A stretch of DNA of 64,000 bases, taken from positions 124,001-188,000 of the forward strand of contig NZ_BBYA01000008.1 in the NCBI RefSeq assembly GCF_001050275.1, read 5' to 3'. Origin of the DNA: Leptolinea tardivitalis. GTDB taxonomy: Bacteria > Chloroflexota > Anaerolineae > Anaerolineales > Anaerolineaceae. Below are positions 44,035 through 53,763 of the stretch, one piece after another (the stretch's first letter is position 1; each line of letters starts with the position of its first letter). A program made the position numbers and the translations under genes. The notes below the pieces were generated by a model, which saw only the letters and a list, made by a program, of their open reading frames with translations, did not search any database and was not told where the DNA came from.

Positions 44035-46290
44035 ATGCTGAAAATCATTTTAAAGAACTTGCTGCGACGGAAAACGCGAACATTACTCACCGTGTTGGGA
44101 ATCAGCATCGGTTCTGCGGCCATTATTGGTCTGGGAACACTTGCAGAGGGATTCCAGGCTGGATATAACGGCATGATGAGTGGTAGCAAGGCGGATTTGG
44201 TTCTAAGCCAGCCGGATTCGTATGATATCAGCATGAGTACGGTGAAAGAAGAAATTGGAGAAGAACTTCTGGCATTACCAGAAGTATCGAAAGTCAGTGG
44301 TATGACGGAAGGTATCGTAACCACAGAGAGTGTTCCGTACTTTTTCGTATTTGGCTATCCTGAAGACAGTTTTATCCTTTCGAAATTTGCCATATCAGAA
44401 GGTGTGGGTTTCAATACTCCGCAGGCTGGCTCTTCCAAAGGGAAACCGGTACTGTTAGGCAGTCAGGCCGCCGAATCAATGCATAAGAAGGTCGGTGATA
44501 CATTGCGCCTGACCCAGAATGTATATCGGATCATCGGTATTTACCAGACCGGGGATGCCTTTGAAGATAGCGGCGCAGTTCTTAAACTGGAAGACAGCCA
44601 GGCATTGCTCGGAAAAGCCCGACAGGTTTCGCTGTTTTATATTCAACTGAAAGATCCCGGCATGAAGGCGAGCTTTCAGGAACGTATCTCCAAACGATAC
44701 CCCGATTTGCTTCTGGCAGGAACAAAGGAATTCGCCAGCAAGCAGGGAATGGTGGATGCTTTAAAAGGAACGGTATGGGCAATTGGTGGGATGGCCATTC
44801 TGATCGGCGGTGTGGGTATGATGAACTCGCAGCTCATGGCTGTGTTTGAACGCACCCGTGAGATTGGCGTGCTACGGGCAGTGGGTTGGTCTGGACGGCG
44901 TGTTCTATTCATGATTCTTGGAGAATCTGTTCTGGTTTCACTGACTGGAGGATTGGTCGGTTGTGTTTTAGGCTGGTTGTTCTTAACAGCTTTTGCCAGT
45001 GTTCTCCAGTATTTTGGTGGATCGGTGGGTAACATCAAGCTCCCATTGATTGCACAGGCATTTTCTGTCGTTCTGGTGCTGGGGATTATTGGCGGTATTT
45101 ACCCCGCCTGGAAAGCCTCCCGCCTGCAACCAGTTGAAGCCATTCGTTATGAAGGGGGCGGCAGCGGAGGAAAGAAGAAAAGATTTCCCTTTGGTGGAAT
45201 GGCTGTTCAAAGCCTCTGGCAGCGCTCAACACGCACGGCGCTTACTCTCGGAGGGATTGCCCTGACTGTTGGGGCGATTCTCTCCCTTGATGGCATAGTC
45301 CAGGGAATGGTGCATGCCATGAATCAGATGTTTCTGACGGATTCAGAAATCATGATCCGGCAGGCTGGAATTGCTGATACCGGTTACAGCGCCATTGACG
45401 AGCGTACCGGCGCCCGTATTTCATCTATACCCGAAGTGGCTTCTATAACCGGTTTGGTTTTTACGGCTGTTATGACCCCTGGTTCCAATGGTTTTTTTGT
45501 CGTTCAAGGCTATTCACCCAACAGTTTTGGAATTCAACGTTTCAATGTTGTGGAAGGCCGTCGGATTGAAGGAAACCGGGAAATCATGATTGGACGAATG
45601 ATGGCTGATTCGATGAAAAAACAGGTTGGACAATCCATCGAACTGGGAAATTCCCGGTTCAAACTGGTGGGTATTTATGAATCAAGTGTCAGTTGGGAGG
45701 AAATGGGCGGAGTGATGACTTTGCGTGATGCGCAAAACTTCATTGGAAAGCCTCGTAAAGTCACCATGTATGCCGTCAAATTAAAAGACCCGGCTACCGC
45801 TTCGGCAACAGTAGCCAAAATCAATACGGAACTTCCAGATGTACATGCATCTCTTTCGGGAGAATTCAGTGATGAGATGCCGGATATGCAAAACTCCAAA
45901 GCAATGGTAGATGGTATATCTATTATGGCCATTTTATTAGGTGGACTGGGGATGATGAATACCATGTTGATGGCTGTCATGGAAAGAACAAGGGAAATTG
46001 GGGTTTTACGATCCATGGGATGGCGCAGGCGGTCAGTTTTGGGCATGATTGTTAATGAATCACTGTTATTGGGCGTTCTGGGTGGATTGGTTGGCATTCT
46101 GACAGGTATTGCCATGGGGTGGTTATTTACCCTTGAGCCTACCATGGGTGCAGCCCTGTCATCATCGTATACTCTGCCGATGTTTGTCCGGTCTCTTCTG
46201 GTGGCCGTTTTACTCGGCGGGCTCGGAGGTGTGTACCCCGCCTATCGAGCCAGTCTGCAGCCGCCAGTGGAAGCCCTGCGATACGAATAA
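44035..46290 (+). CDS. MacB/FtsX-type ABC permease, two fused modules
   Basis: This 751-residue protein holds two complete MacB-like units in one chain. Each has an N-terminal helix (LKNLLRRKTRTLLTVLGISI; LWQRSTRTALTLGGIALTV), an extracytoplasmic MacB_PCD domain and a three-helix FtsX domain with the motif ERTREIGVLRAVGW or ERTREIGVLRSMGW. Most relatives are half-size and work as dimers, so this is a built-in dimer. With the adaptor and the ATPase downstream it forms a tripartite-like transporter for an unknown peptide, drug or lipid. Confidence 0.88.
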   Translation: MLKIILKNLLRRKTRTLLTVLGISIGSAAIIGLGTLAEGFQAGYNGMMSGSKADLVLSQPDSYDISMSTVKEEIGEELLALPEVSKVSGMTEGIVTTESVPYFFVFGYPEDSFILSKFAISEGVGFNTPQAGSSKGKPVLLGSQAAESMHKKVGDTLRLTQNVYRIIGIYQTGDAFEDSGAVLKLEDSQALLGKARQVSLFYIQLKDPGMKASFQERISKRYPDLLLAGTKEFASKQGMVDALKGTVWAIGGMAILIGGVGMMNSQLMAVFERTREIGVLRAVGWSGRRVLFMILGESVLVSLTGGLVGCVLGWLFLTAFASVLQYFGGSVGNIKLPLIAQAFSVVLVLGIIGGIYPAWKASRLQPVEAIRYEGGGSGGKKKRFPFGGMAVQSLWQRSTRTALTLGGIALTVGAILSLDGIVQGMVHAMNQMFLTDSEIMIRQAGIADTGYSAIDERTGARISSIPEVASITGLVFTAVMTPGSNGFFVVQGYSPNSFGIQRFNVVEGRRIEGNREIMIGRMMADSMKKQVGQSIELGNSRFKLVGIYESSVSWEEMGGVMTLRDAQNFIGKPRKVTMYAVKLKDPATASATVAKINTELPDVHASLSGEFSDEMPDMQNSKAMVDGISIMAILLGGLGMMNTMLMAVMERTREIGVLRSMGWRRRSVLGMIVNESLLLGVLGGLVGILTGIAMGWLFTLEPTMGAALSSSYTLPMFVRSLLVAVLLGGLGGVYPAYRASLQPPVEALRYE

Positions 46291-46306
46291 AGTGGGAGAA
46301 TTTGAA

Positions 46307-47497
46307 ATGAAAACAAAAAACATCTATCGTGTTATCTACGTCCTGGCCTTTATGAGCATATTCACACTCTCGGCCTGTGGAGCAGGTACAACGGCGAAAA
46401 CGGCACCGACACCGGCCGCAAATACCGCATCAGAAACATATGTCAGTGCAACAGGCGTGGTTATTCCCATCCGTTGGACTCTGCTGAGCGTCCCTACATC
46501 TGGTGTTGTAGAAAAAGTCACCGTGCAGGAAAATCAGGCCGTAAATTCTGGCGATATTCTGGTTTCATTAAAAGGTAAAGCGGCGCAGGAAGCCGCAGTT
46601 TCAGCGGCTGAAGTGGCTGTATTGACAGCTCAGCGAAAGCTGGATGATCTTTCAAAAAACCATAATGTTGTTCGGGCTGCCGCCCAACAGCGTTTGGCTA
46701 ATGCTGTAAAAGCCCTGGATAAAGCCCAGGAAAAGCGGGAGGGTAAAAACTATCAGCGTGCCAGTACGGCAATTTTGGATCAGGCAAAAGCAGACATGAT
46801 TCTGGCTGAAGACGAATTCAAGAAGGCCAGCGATCTCTGGGCTTATTATCAGGATCGGGATGAGAATGACATAACCCGTGCCGGTGTGTTAAGCATGTTC
46901 TCTGCTGCCCGTCTGGCACGTGATAAAGCCAGTTGGAACTTGAACTACCTGCAATCCCTGCCTGATGATATGGAAGTCGCACAGGCAGAAGGTGATCTGG
47001 TGGTGGCCAAAGCTGAACTTGAGGATGCCCAAAAGGAATGGGACAGGGTTAAGAATGGACCTGATCCCCGTGATGAGAAACAACTGGAAGGCGAATTAAA
47101 TAATGCCCGCAAACAACTGGAAGCTGCCCGTTCAGCATTGGCTGACCTCGATTTAAAAGCTCCTTTCAGTGGAACAACCAGTCAGGTGAGCCTGCGTGAA
47201 GGAGAATGGGTTAACCCCGGTCAAAAAGCCATGCTTCTTGCTGATCTTTCTCAGTTTCAAGTCGAAACCACTGATTTGAATGAAATCGATGTGGCGCGCA
47301 TTAAAGAAGGAGCTCCGGTTGAAATTACATTTGATGCCATAACCAATCTGAAAATTCAAGGTGTGGTAGAACGGATTGCTGCCCGCTCGTCCGAAGGCTC
47401 CGGAGTAAACTATACCGTCACGATATCAATGGATGAACGGCCGGAAAAACTTCGCTGGGGTATGACAGCTTTCGTGGATATTAAGGTGGAAGAATGA
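46307..47497 (+). CDS. HlyD/MacA-type adaptor lipoprotein
   Basis: This 396-residue protein has a signal peptide ending in the lipobox LSAC, a biotinyl-lipoyl half (PTSGVVEKVTVQENQAVNSG), a long coiled-coil region rich in Ala/Lys/Glu (about residues 100-260), the second lipoyl half (DLKAPFSGTTSQVSLREGEW) and a beta-barrel end. It links the permease to the outside. The ATG at 46307 is supported by GGGAG and by the signal peptide; a frame open upstream to 46109 overlaps the permease and is not used. It overlaps the ATPase gene by 4 bp. Confidence 0.88.
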   Translation: MKTKNIYRVIYVLAFMSIFTLSACGAGTTAKTAPTPAANTASETYVSATGVVIPIRWTLLSVPTSGVVEKVTVQENQAVNSGDILVSLKGKAAQEAAVSAAEVAVLTAQRKLDDLSKNHNVVRAAAQQRLANAVKALDKAQEKREGKNYQRASTAILDQAKADMILAEDEFKKASDLWAYYQDRDENDITRAGVLSMFSAARLARDKASWNLNYLQSLPDDMEVAQAEGDLVVAKAELEDAQKEWDRVKNGPDPRDEKQLEGELNNARKQLEAARSALADLDLKAPFSGTTSQVSLREGEWVNPGQKAMLLADLSQFQVETTDLNEIDVARIKEGAPVEITFDAITNLKIQGVVERIAARSSEGSGVNYTVTISMDERPEKLRWGMTAFVDIKVEE

Positions 47498-48309
47498 CCT
47501 GGACGGTTGAAACTCGCGATCTATGCCGGATTTACGGTAATGGTGATGAGGTCAGGGCATTGGATAATGTGAACCTGAAAATCGCCCCCGGGGAATTTGT
47601 AGCTATCATGGGTCCCAGTGGAAGCGGAAAAAGTACTCTGCTCAATGTTCTGGGCGCTCTGGATAAACCAACCTCAGGAAAAGTTTTTATAAATGGGGAT
47701 GATCTTTCAGAGGTAAAAGACCTTGACTCGTTTCGTGGAAAAACGGTTGGCTTTATTTTTCAATTGCACAACTTACTCCCGACACTGACATCTGTAGAAA
47801 ACGTAGAAATTCCTATGCTTCATTACAGCTCGGCAAAAGAGCGCCGGGAACGGTCCATGAAACTTCTTGAATTGGTGGGAATGTCTCACCGGCTGGATCA
47901 TCTTCCGGGACAGCTTTCTGGCGGACAGCGTCAGCGTGTGGCCATTGCCCGAGCCCTCGCTAACAGGCCATCGCTGGTTCTGGCGGATGAACCCACTGGC
48001 AACCTGGATTCTGTCAACGGACATGAATTGATTAAATTGATGCGCGAACTAAATGAAAGTCAGGGAACCACTTTCATACTGGTCACCCACGATCATGAAG
48101 TGGCTGCCCAGACCCGGCGCGTCATCCGCATGGGTGATGGAAAAATCACCGGTGATGAAGTAATCAATTCTCCTGTAGAGCAGGATCTGAAAGATATGAA
48201 GTATTCGCTGATCGGCCAGGCAATTGCAGATGGTGATTTGCAGGCTTTAGAAAAAGCCGGACTGAATCCCAGTGAAATAAAGGCTTTGCAGCGTATCTTG
48301 AAACGATAG
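47494..48309 (+). CDS. MacB/LolD-type ABC ATPase
   Basis: This 271-residue ATPase has Walker A GPSGSGKSTLLNVLG, the Q-loop FIFQLHNLLPTLTSVEN typical of LolD/MacB transporters, signature QLSGGQRQRVAIARAL, Walker B LVLADEPTGNLDS and the H-loop VTHDHE. About 45 residues extend beyond the usual end. It starts inside the stop codon of the adaptor gene (ATGA overlap) and completes the cassette tetR-permease-adaptor-ATPase. Confidence 0.94.
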   Translation: MTWTVETRDLCRIYGNGDEVRALDNVNLKIAPGEFVAIMGPSGSGKSTLLNVLGALDKPTSGKVFINGDDLSEVKDLDSFRGKTVGFIFQLHNLLPTLTSVENVEIPMLHYSSAKERRERSMKLLELVGMSHRLDHLPGQLSGGQRQRVAIARALANRPSLVLADEPTGNLDSVNGHELIKLMRELNESQGTTFILVTHDHEVAAQTRRVIRMGDGKITGDEVINSPVEQDLKDMKYSLIGQAIADGDLQALEKAGLNPSEIKALQRILKR

Positions 48310-48319
48310 TTTAATGTAA

Positions 48320-48399
48320 AAAACTCTCCCGTCGTGAACTGCACCCCAAAAGTTGGACACCACCAACGGAAAGGGGTGCAGTACAGTCGGGAGAGTTTT
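48320..48399. terminator. Bidirectional terminator split by a 51-bp insertion
   Basis: AAAACTCTCC (48320-48329) and GGAGAGTTTT (48390-48399) are perfectly complementary but lie 60 bp apart because a 51-bp palindromic element and a 4-bp duplication sit between them. Removing the insertion restores a stem of 10 bp with a 5-nt loop, which would end both the ATPase and the convergent gmd transcripts. Confidence 0.75.
48335..48385. mobile_element. Minimal IS150/IS3-type inverted-repeat remnant
   Basis: This 51-bp element is almost wholly palindromic. Its ends read TGAACTGCACCCC and, on the other strand, TGTACTGCACCCC, which match the terminal repeats of IS150-group IS3-family elements, and each is followed after 4 nt by GTTGG. 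GTCG is duplicated directly on both sides (48331-48334 and 48386-48389), as expected for IS3-family insertion. No transposase remains between the ends. Identification rests on remembered IS150 ends. Confidence 0.6.
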
Positions 48400-48407
48400 C
48401 TTATTAA

Positions 48408-49478
48408 TTAACGTTCCATCGATACAACTTGAGATTCCCAGCGGTGCCAGCCGCCGAATCTCTCATTCAATATTTTCTTTCCTTCACCCGGGGGAGTCAG
48501 TCCTGTTAATTCCAGGTCGGCATCCATCATGATGCGCACCAGTTCATGGAAGTGAACGCGAGGTTCCCATTTCAACAGGTTACGCGACCGGCTGGCATCG
48601 GCCAGCAGATAATCAACTTCTGTTGGGCGGAAGTAACGAGGATCAATTTTGACATAGTCATTCCAGTCAAGATCGACATAACTGAATGCTTCATTCAGGA
48701 ATTCACGAACGGTATGTGCTTCGCCGGTGCCAATCACATAATCATTTGGTTTTTCCTGCTGCAGAATCATCCACATTGCTTCTACATATTCGGGTGCATA
48801 TCCCCAATCACGGCGGGAATCGAGGTTGCCGAGGTACAGGTGTTCCTGTTTGCCAGCCTTGATGGCAGCCACGGCGCGGGTGATCTTGCGGGTAACAAAT
48901 GTTTCACCACGGCGGGGTGATTCATGATTGAACAGAATCCCGTTTGTGGCAAACATGTTATATCCTTCACGATAGTTCCGGGTGACCCAGTAGGCATAAA
49001 CTTTTGCCGCAGCATATGGGCTGCGGGGTTCAAAGCGGGTTTCTTCATTCTGGGGCGGTTTGGCGCCGCCAAACATTTCGCTGGATGATGCCTGATAAAA
49101 TCGGGCATTTGAGCTGCTCTTGCGGATGGCTTCAAGAATACGAATAGTCCCCAATCCTGTTACATCACCGGTATATTCCGGCATGTCAAAGCTGACACGT
49201 ACATGGCTTTGTGCTGCCAGATGATATATTTCTTCAGGGCGAATATTATAGATCACATCCAAAAGGGTATCTGATGTGGCTACGTCACCGTAATGCAGGT
49301 GAAGGTTTACTTTCTCGCCATTGTTGTGTGGATCATGGTAAATATGGTCAATACGGCGGGTATTGAATGTGCTGGCCCGGCGGATGATCCCATGGACTTC
49401 GTATCCTTTATGAAGCAAAAGCTCTGCCAGATACGAACCGTCTTGGCCGGTAATGCCGGTAATCAATGCTTTCTTCAA
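48408..49478 (-). CDS. gmd: GDP-mannose 4,6-dehydratase
   Basis: This 356-residue short-chain dehydrogenase converts GDP-mannose to GDP-4-keto-6-deoxymannose, the precursor of fucose, rhamnose or perosamine. It has the NADP-binding [17 protein letters not shown], the catalytic YxxxK in [16 protein letters not shown], and the substrate segment [19 protein letters not shown]. The start is a TTG at 49478, with GGAGGAA just upstream. No fucose synthase is seen in the window, so the final sugar is unknown. Confidence 0.95.
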   Translation of the reverse strand: MKKALITGITGQDGSYLAELLLHKGYEVHGIIRRASTFNTRRIDHIYHDPHNNGEKVNLHLHYGDVATSDTLLDVIYNIRPEEIYHLAAQSHVRVSFDMPEYTGDVTGLGTIRILEAIRKSSSNARFYQASSSEMFGGAKPPQNEETRFEPRSPYAAAKVYAYWVTRNYREGYNMFATNGILFNHESPRRGETFVTRKITRAVAAIKAGKQEHLYLGNLDSRRDWGYAPEYVEAMWMILQQEKPNDYVIGTGEAHTVREFLNEAFSYVDLDWNDYVKIDPRYFRPTEVDYLLADASRSRNLLKWEPRVHFHELVRIMMDADLELTGLTPPGEGKKILNERFGGWHRWESQVVSMER

Positions 49479-49491
49479 TTTATTCCTCCAA

Positions 49492-49508
49492 CCCTGAAAT
49501 TCTCAGGG
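49492..49508 (-). promoter_or_regulatory. Small hairpin upstream of gmd
   Basis: A 6-bp perfect inverted repeat, CCCTGA (49492-49497) and TCAGGG (49503-49508), lies just before the gmd ribosome site and after the HD-GYP gene on the same strand. It is too short to be a firm terminator and may be chance. Confidence 0.25.
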
Positions 49509-49608
49509 GATGATTCAATTCTCACATTCTTCCAGTCATCCAGGCGCATAAGTATACCCACGCGGGAAGGCAGTGTCAATTCGTCAGAACACTTAATGGC
49601 AGATTATC

Positions 49609-51393
49609 TCAGATTTCCCCCAACCTGTGCATATATTCCAAAAAGACATCAACCACTTTGGGATCGAAATGTTTTCCTTTCTGTTCTTTTATAAAATTGA
49701 AAACTGCTTCTTTATCCCATGCTTTACGATATGGACGGTCGCTTGACAGAGCGTCGTATACATCCACTATGGCAAACAACCGGGCTGATAGGGGAATTTG
49801 TTCACCCTTAAGACCATATGGATAACCGGTTCCATCCCATTTCTCATGATGTAAATGTGGAATATCCAGTGCTGGTTGTAAATAATCAATTGATTTTAGC
49901 AGGTTGAAAGCATAAATGGGGTGTTGTTCCATAATCTTTCGCTCTTCCATCGTGAGAAGTCCCGGTTTTCTCAGAATGGCATCGGGAACACCCATTTTTC
50001 CGATATCATGCAGTAAGGTTCCACGGTGTATATTGGTAATTTCTTCCTGTGTGAAGTCCATCATCCTGGAGAGTTCAAGCATCATGGTAGACACCCGGCG
50101 TGAATGATCTTCCGTCTCATAGTCTCTCAGATTCAATGCCTGTACAAGGCTCTCAATTGTTGCATCATAGGCTTCGATCAAATGAATATTGGCAGCAACT
50201 AATTCTGTATTGGCTAAAGATAATTCTTTATTGGCTGATTCAAGTCCATCAAATAGACGGGCATTCTCAATTGCCAGTGCTGCCTGACCGGCGAGAGTTT
50301 CGTAAAAATCCAACCATTCTTTATCAGGATTGATATCATTCCGCATGAACAGTTCAAGCACCCCGACAAGAGTATCCTTTGAGATTAATGGCATCCCGAA
50401 ATAATTTTTAATACCTTCTTCCCGCAACAGGGAAGAAAACGCTTCATCAATATGATTATTCTCCAGATCGCGGATATGGAGCATGGTTCTTTGTTGAGCA
50501 GCTATGCCGGCAAAACTCCCCCCCATTTTCACACGGGCATTCTGAATTCGGTTGGTATCGAATCCAGTACTTTCTGCATATTTGAAAACCTTCTCGGCAT
50601 TATCGTAAAGAAGAATAGAAACAGCATCTGCATCCAAATGCTGCATGACATTTTGGACAATCTTTTCCAATGTTGTTAAAAAATCTGATGTTGAACTGAT
50701 TTCATGGTCGATTTCGCGCAAAGAAGCAATTCGTTTTAAACGGCGCTGGGCATCTTCAAATAATCTGTTTCGGATAATTTCTGCTTCTTTGCTTTCTGTA
50801 ATATCCGAGAATGTGCCCAACAGGCGGACTGGCCGTCCAGCGATATCCCTTTCGACAATTTGGCCAATCGAGAGGATCCATTTCCATTCCCCTGAATTTG
50901 TTTTTTGTCTGAATTCGACTTTGTATTCAGCCAATTTTCCGTCGATATAGTTTTTAAATATCTCATTAACAATTTCGATATCATCTGGGTGCATCCGTTC
51001 CAGCCATGATTCAACATTCTCATGGAAGGATATGGGGTCATACCCAAGCATTACGGCATAAATATCATTGACCACGAGATTTCCGGTGCGTACATCCAGG
51101 TCAAAAATCCCCTGGTTGGCTGCTGAAACAGCCAACCGCAGCCTTTCTTCACTCTCATGCAATTGGTTTTTGATTTTTGCCTGTAAATTCAGGTACTGCC
51201 GCAATAAGAGAAATATCAACAATCCACTGGCAGCAACAAACGCCCAGCCTTTGTAGCTTTGGATTCGGGTCATGTCTGTTGTATTATGAACAAATGCATC
51301 CAGTAATTGATCGGAGAATATGATCCATAGTCCCCCGAATAATAGATAGAGCATTGGTATTCTAATTCCAACATCAAGATGGAATTTTTTCAT
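49609..51393 (-). CDS. Membrane PAS-GAF-HD-GYP c-di-GMP phosphodiesterase
   Basis: This 594-residue protein has two N-terminal membrane helices (PMLYLLFGGLWIIFSDQLLD; GWAFVAASGLLIFLLL), a PAS domain (AVSAANQGIFDLDVRTGNL), a GAF domain (MGGSFAGIAAQQRTMLHIRD, YFGMPLISKDTLVGVLEL) and a C-terminal HD-GYP domain with LLHDIGKMGVPD and HHEKWDGTGYP. The HD and GYP motifs are intact, so hydrolysis of c-di-GMP is likely. The ATG at 51393 follows GTGGAGA with 6-nt spacing; the ATG at 51399 touches the site. A 130-bp gap separates it from gmd. Confidence 0.9.
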   Translation of the reverse strand: MKKFHLDVGIRIPMLYLLFGGLWIIFSDQLLDAFVHNTTDMTRIQSYKGWAFVAASGLLIFLLLRQYLNLQAKIKNQLHESEERLRLAVSAANQGIFDLDVRTGNLVVNDIYAVMLGYDPISFHENVESWLERMHPDDIEIVNEIFKNYIDGKLAEYKVEFRQKTNSGEWKWILSIGQIVERDIAGRPVRLLGTFSDITESKEAEIIRNRLFEDAQRRLKRIASLREIDHEISSTSDFLTTLEKIVQNVMQHLDADAVSILLYDNAEKVFKYAESTGFDTNRIQNARVKMGGSFAGIAAQQRTMLHIRDLENNHIDEAFSSLLREEGIKNYFGMPLISKDTLVGVLELFMRNDINPDKEWLDFYETLAGQAALAIENARLFDGLESANKELSLANTELVAANIHLIEAYDATIESLVQALNLRDYETEDHSRRVSTMMLELSRMMDFTQEEITNIHRGTLLHDIGKMGVPDAILRKPGLLTMEERKIMEQHPIYAFNLLKSIDYLQPALDIPHLHHEKWDGTGYPYGLKGEQIPLSARLFAIVDVYDALSSDRPYRKAWDKEAVFNFIKEQKGKHFDPKVVDVFLEYMHRLGEI

Positions 51394-51554
51394 CAACATT
51401 CTCCACAAGGGGGATGAGACCAATTTTTCATATATATAAAACAATTGTATGTGAATAAATAGGGATTTACAATTCGCCGATGTTTCTATGTATACCTTTA
51501 TATAAAAGCAAATGGGTAGCAGGAATAAATTCATGCCCCAGATATTATTCTGGT

Positions 51555-51582
51555 TGATATGTTTTTTTATTCTGGTAGAATC
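51555..51582 (+). promoter_or_regulatory. Promoter of the beta-lactamase-fold gene
   Basis: TTGATA (51555-51560) is 16 bp from TAGAAT (51577-51582). Transcription would start near 51589, right at the GAGGT ribosome site, giving a very short leader before the ATG at 51597. Confidence 0.55.
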
Positions 51583-51596
51583 ACCGCAGAGGTCTT

Positions 51597-53081
51597 ATGA
51601 ATATCAAGAAATCATTGACGTATCTACGCTGGATAGCTCTGGCGTTTATTTTTATTGCTGTTTTAATCACTGTCTATAATTTGATTGGTTACAGCCGAAT
51701 CAGAGGGAATTTTCCTCCCGGAATGCAAATTGCCGGCGTTCCTGTTGGTGGGCTAGACAGACAACATGCTGCCGAACGGCTGGTGCAAGCATATGGTGTA
51801 CCGGTGGAGTTGCATTACAACGATGCCATCATTCAAGTCAAACCGGCTGTGCTGGGTTTTGAATTGGATCTTGAAAACATGCTATCTGCGGCTGATCTTC
51901 AACGCGTAAACCAGCCGTTTTGGAACGGTTTTTGGGAATATTTATGGAACCAGCAGCCTTCAACGGCAAATATCCCTCTAAGCTCACAGATGGCTGAAGA
52001 CCGTCTTAGAGGGTATTTAAAAGATGAAATAGCCGCCCGGTTTGACTCCCCGCCGTCTGCGGCCGTACCTGTTGCAGGAAGTACCAATTTTTCCGGCGGT
52101 TCATCAGGAATGACTCTTGATGTTGATCGTGCTGTGGTACTTATATCCGATGCCCTGAAATCACCGGTAAATCGTGTGGTAAATCTTTCTTTGAAGAAAG
52201 TAGCCCCTCCACGCCCATCTTTCCAGAACCTGCAGATCCTAATTCAACAAATTATTTCGCAATCCTTTGATGGATTAGCGGAAATATATTTGCATGACCT
52301 TCAGACAAATCAGGAATTGCATTTTGCGGTAAACAAAAACGAAGTCATCAAGCCTGATGTGGCTTTTACCGCGGCAAGTACCATGAAGATTCCGATCATG
52401 GTGTCTGTTTTTAAGCGCTCCAAAGAACCTTTACAACCATCCGTTAGTGACCAGATCACACTGATGATTGATCGCTCTGATAATCCTCCGGCAGATAAAT
52501 TGATGTCTGATGTACTTGACGCCAACATGGGTCCCCTTGTTGTCAGTCAGGATATGGCTTCACTTGGATTACCAAATACTTTCCTGGGCGGTTACTTCTA
52601 TCAGGGAGCTCCATTGTTGAAAAAGTTCACTACACCGGCCAATTCTCGTACTGATTTCAACACCAACCCTGACCAGTACAACCAGACCACCCCGATGGAA
52701 ATGGGATTGTTATTAAGCGATATCTATGAATGCGCCAGCACTGGCGGCGGCACTTTTGCCGCAGTATTTCAGGGAGAGATTAGCCAGAATGAATGCCGGC
52801 AGATGGTCAACTATCTGGCCAAGAACAAAATTGGTGTTTTGCTTGAAGCCGGATTACCTGAAGGAACCCAGTTTGCCCATAAACATGGTTGGGTGACCGA
52901 TACCACCGACGGTGTCATTCATACCATGCAAGATGCCGGTATTGTTTATTCTCCCGGTGGTAATTATGTTTTAACAGTCTACCTGTACCATCCTGTGCAG
53001 GTCGTGTTTGATCCCGTCAATATTATGTATGCTCAGATTTCACGAGCTGTATATAACTATTTCAACCTGCCTACACAATAG
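51597..53081 (+). CDS. Membrane-anchored class A beta-lactamase-fold protein
   Basis: This 494-residue protein has one N-terminal membrane helix (WIALAFIFIAVLITVYNLIG), a VanW/PG-binding-like domain (FPPGMQIAGVPVGGLDRQHA) and a C-terminal serine-hydrolase domain of the class A beta-lactamase type. The SxxK serine is in AASTMKIPIM (about residue 261), SDN is in RSDNPPADK (about residue 293), and the KTG triad reads KHG in HKHGWVTD. It more likely acts on cell-wall peptides or another substrate than as an antibiotic-resistance enzyme; this is inference. It is the only gene on its strand here. Confidence 0.75.
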   Translation: MNIKKSLTYLRWIALAFIFIAVLITVYNLIGYSRIRGNFPPGMQIAGVPVGGLDRQHAAERLVQAYGVPVELHYNDAIIQVKPAVLGFELDLENMLSAADLQRVNQPFWNGFWEYLWNQQPSTANIPLSSQMAEDRLRGYLKDEIAARFDSPPSAAVPVAGSTNFSGGSSGMTLDVDRAVVLISDALKSPVNRVVNLSLKKVAPPRPSFQNLQILIQQIISQSFDGLAEIYLHDLQTNQELHFAVNKNEVIKPDVAFTAASTMKIPIMVSVFKRSKEPLQPSVSDQITLMIDRSDNPPADKLMSDVLDANMGPLVVSQDMASLGLPNTFLGGYFYQGAPLLKKFTTPANSRTDFNTNPDQYNQTTPMEMGLLLSDIYECASTGGGTFAAVFQGEISQNECRQMVNYLAKNKIGVLLEAGLPEGTQFAHKHGWVTDTTDGVIHTMQDAGIVYSPGGNYVLTVYLYHPVQVVFDPVNIMYAQISRAVYNYFNLPTQ

Positions 53082-53104
53082 TCAGAAATACTCAGGATGA
53101 TGAA

Positions 53105-53758
53105 CTACTCTTCATCTGTACTACGGCCGTCAGCTCCAGTGAGATGAACAAGCGCCCGGATGTCCCAGGGCGTAAAATTGATAGGTCCCAGGTGCGGTTT
53201 CCCGTCCCTTACAGAGATAAGCGACAGGGAAGCCGGTTCGATGGATAGACGTTGGAAGTCATCAAGCCCCATATTTAAATAATACGCTACCGCCAGGCGA
53301 ATTGGATCACAATGAGAAAAACAGATCGCCAGATCATTTTCACCCATGGCTGAAAGAATCTCATCCAGACTGGCAACCATGCGCTGCTGGGCTTCAATGA
53401 AAGACTCACCTGCCGGGAAGGTAACTTTAGATGGGATCGAGTGAATAACTTCCCAGAGTTTCAATTTTTGCAATTGCTTGTATTGTTTGCCCTGCCATGC
53501 ACCAAAATTGATCTCTGTTAATCCGCTGTGCGGACTAATGGGTATCCCGCAGCTTTCAGATAGCGGCCGGGCAGTCTCCATGGCACGTTCCAATGGGCTG
53601 CTGAAAATCGCACCAATCTTCACACCCTCGAGTGCCTTTGCCAGACGATTGGCCTGGTTGCGGCCGTTTGCATTCAGATGAATGCCAGTTATACGGCCGG
53701 TCAATCGTTTTCCAATGACATCTGTTTCACCATGACGGGCCAGAATTAATGCAGGCAT
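53105..53758 (-). CDS. Histidine phosphatase (phosphoglycerate mutase-like)
   Basis: This 217-residue enzyme has the catalytic RHGETD near the N-terminus, IFSSPLERAMETARPLSE, the acidic residue in TEINFGAWQG and the second histidine in ICFSHCDPIRLAV. The family contains cofactor-dependent mutases, CobC-type phosphatases and broad phosphatases; motif spacing favours a phosphatase. The C-terminus is acidic. It lies 5 bp after rarA in a minus-strand run that also holds the SPFH gene. Confidence 0.88.
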   Translation of the reverse strand: MPALILARHGETDVIGKRLTGRITGIHLNANGRNQANRLAKALEGVKIGAIFSSPLERAMETARPLSESCGIPISPHSGLTEINFGAWQGKQYKQLQKLKLWEVIHSIPSKVTFPAGESFIEAQQRMVASLDEILSAMGENDLAICFSHCDPIRLAVAYYLNMGLDDFQRLSIEPASLSLISVRDGKPHLGPINFTPWDIRALVHLTGADGRSTDEE

Positions 53759-53763
53759 ATCGG

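Noticed and set aside
46109-46306. Longer N-terminus for the adaptor lipoprotein
   Set aside because: It would overlap the permease gene by about 180 bp and bury the signal peptide; the ATG at 46307 has a good ribosome site.
51394-51534. Longer N-terminus for the HD-GYP protein
   Set aside because: The extra 47 residues are AT-rich with no ribosome site; GTGGAGA fits the ATG at 51393.
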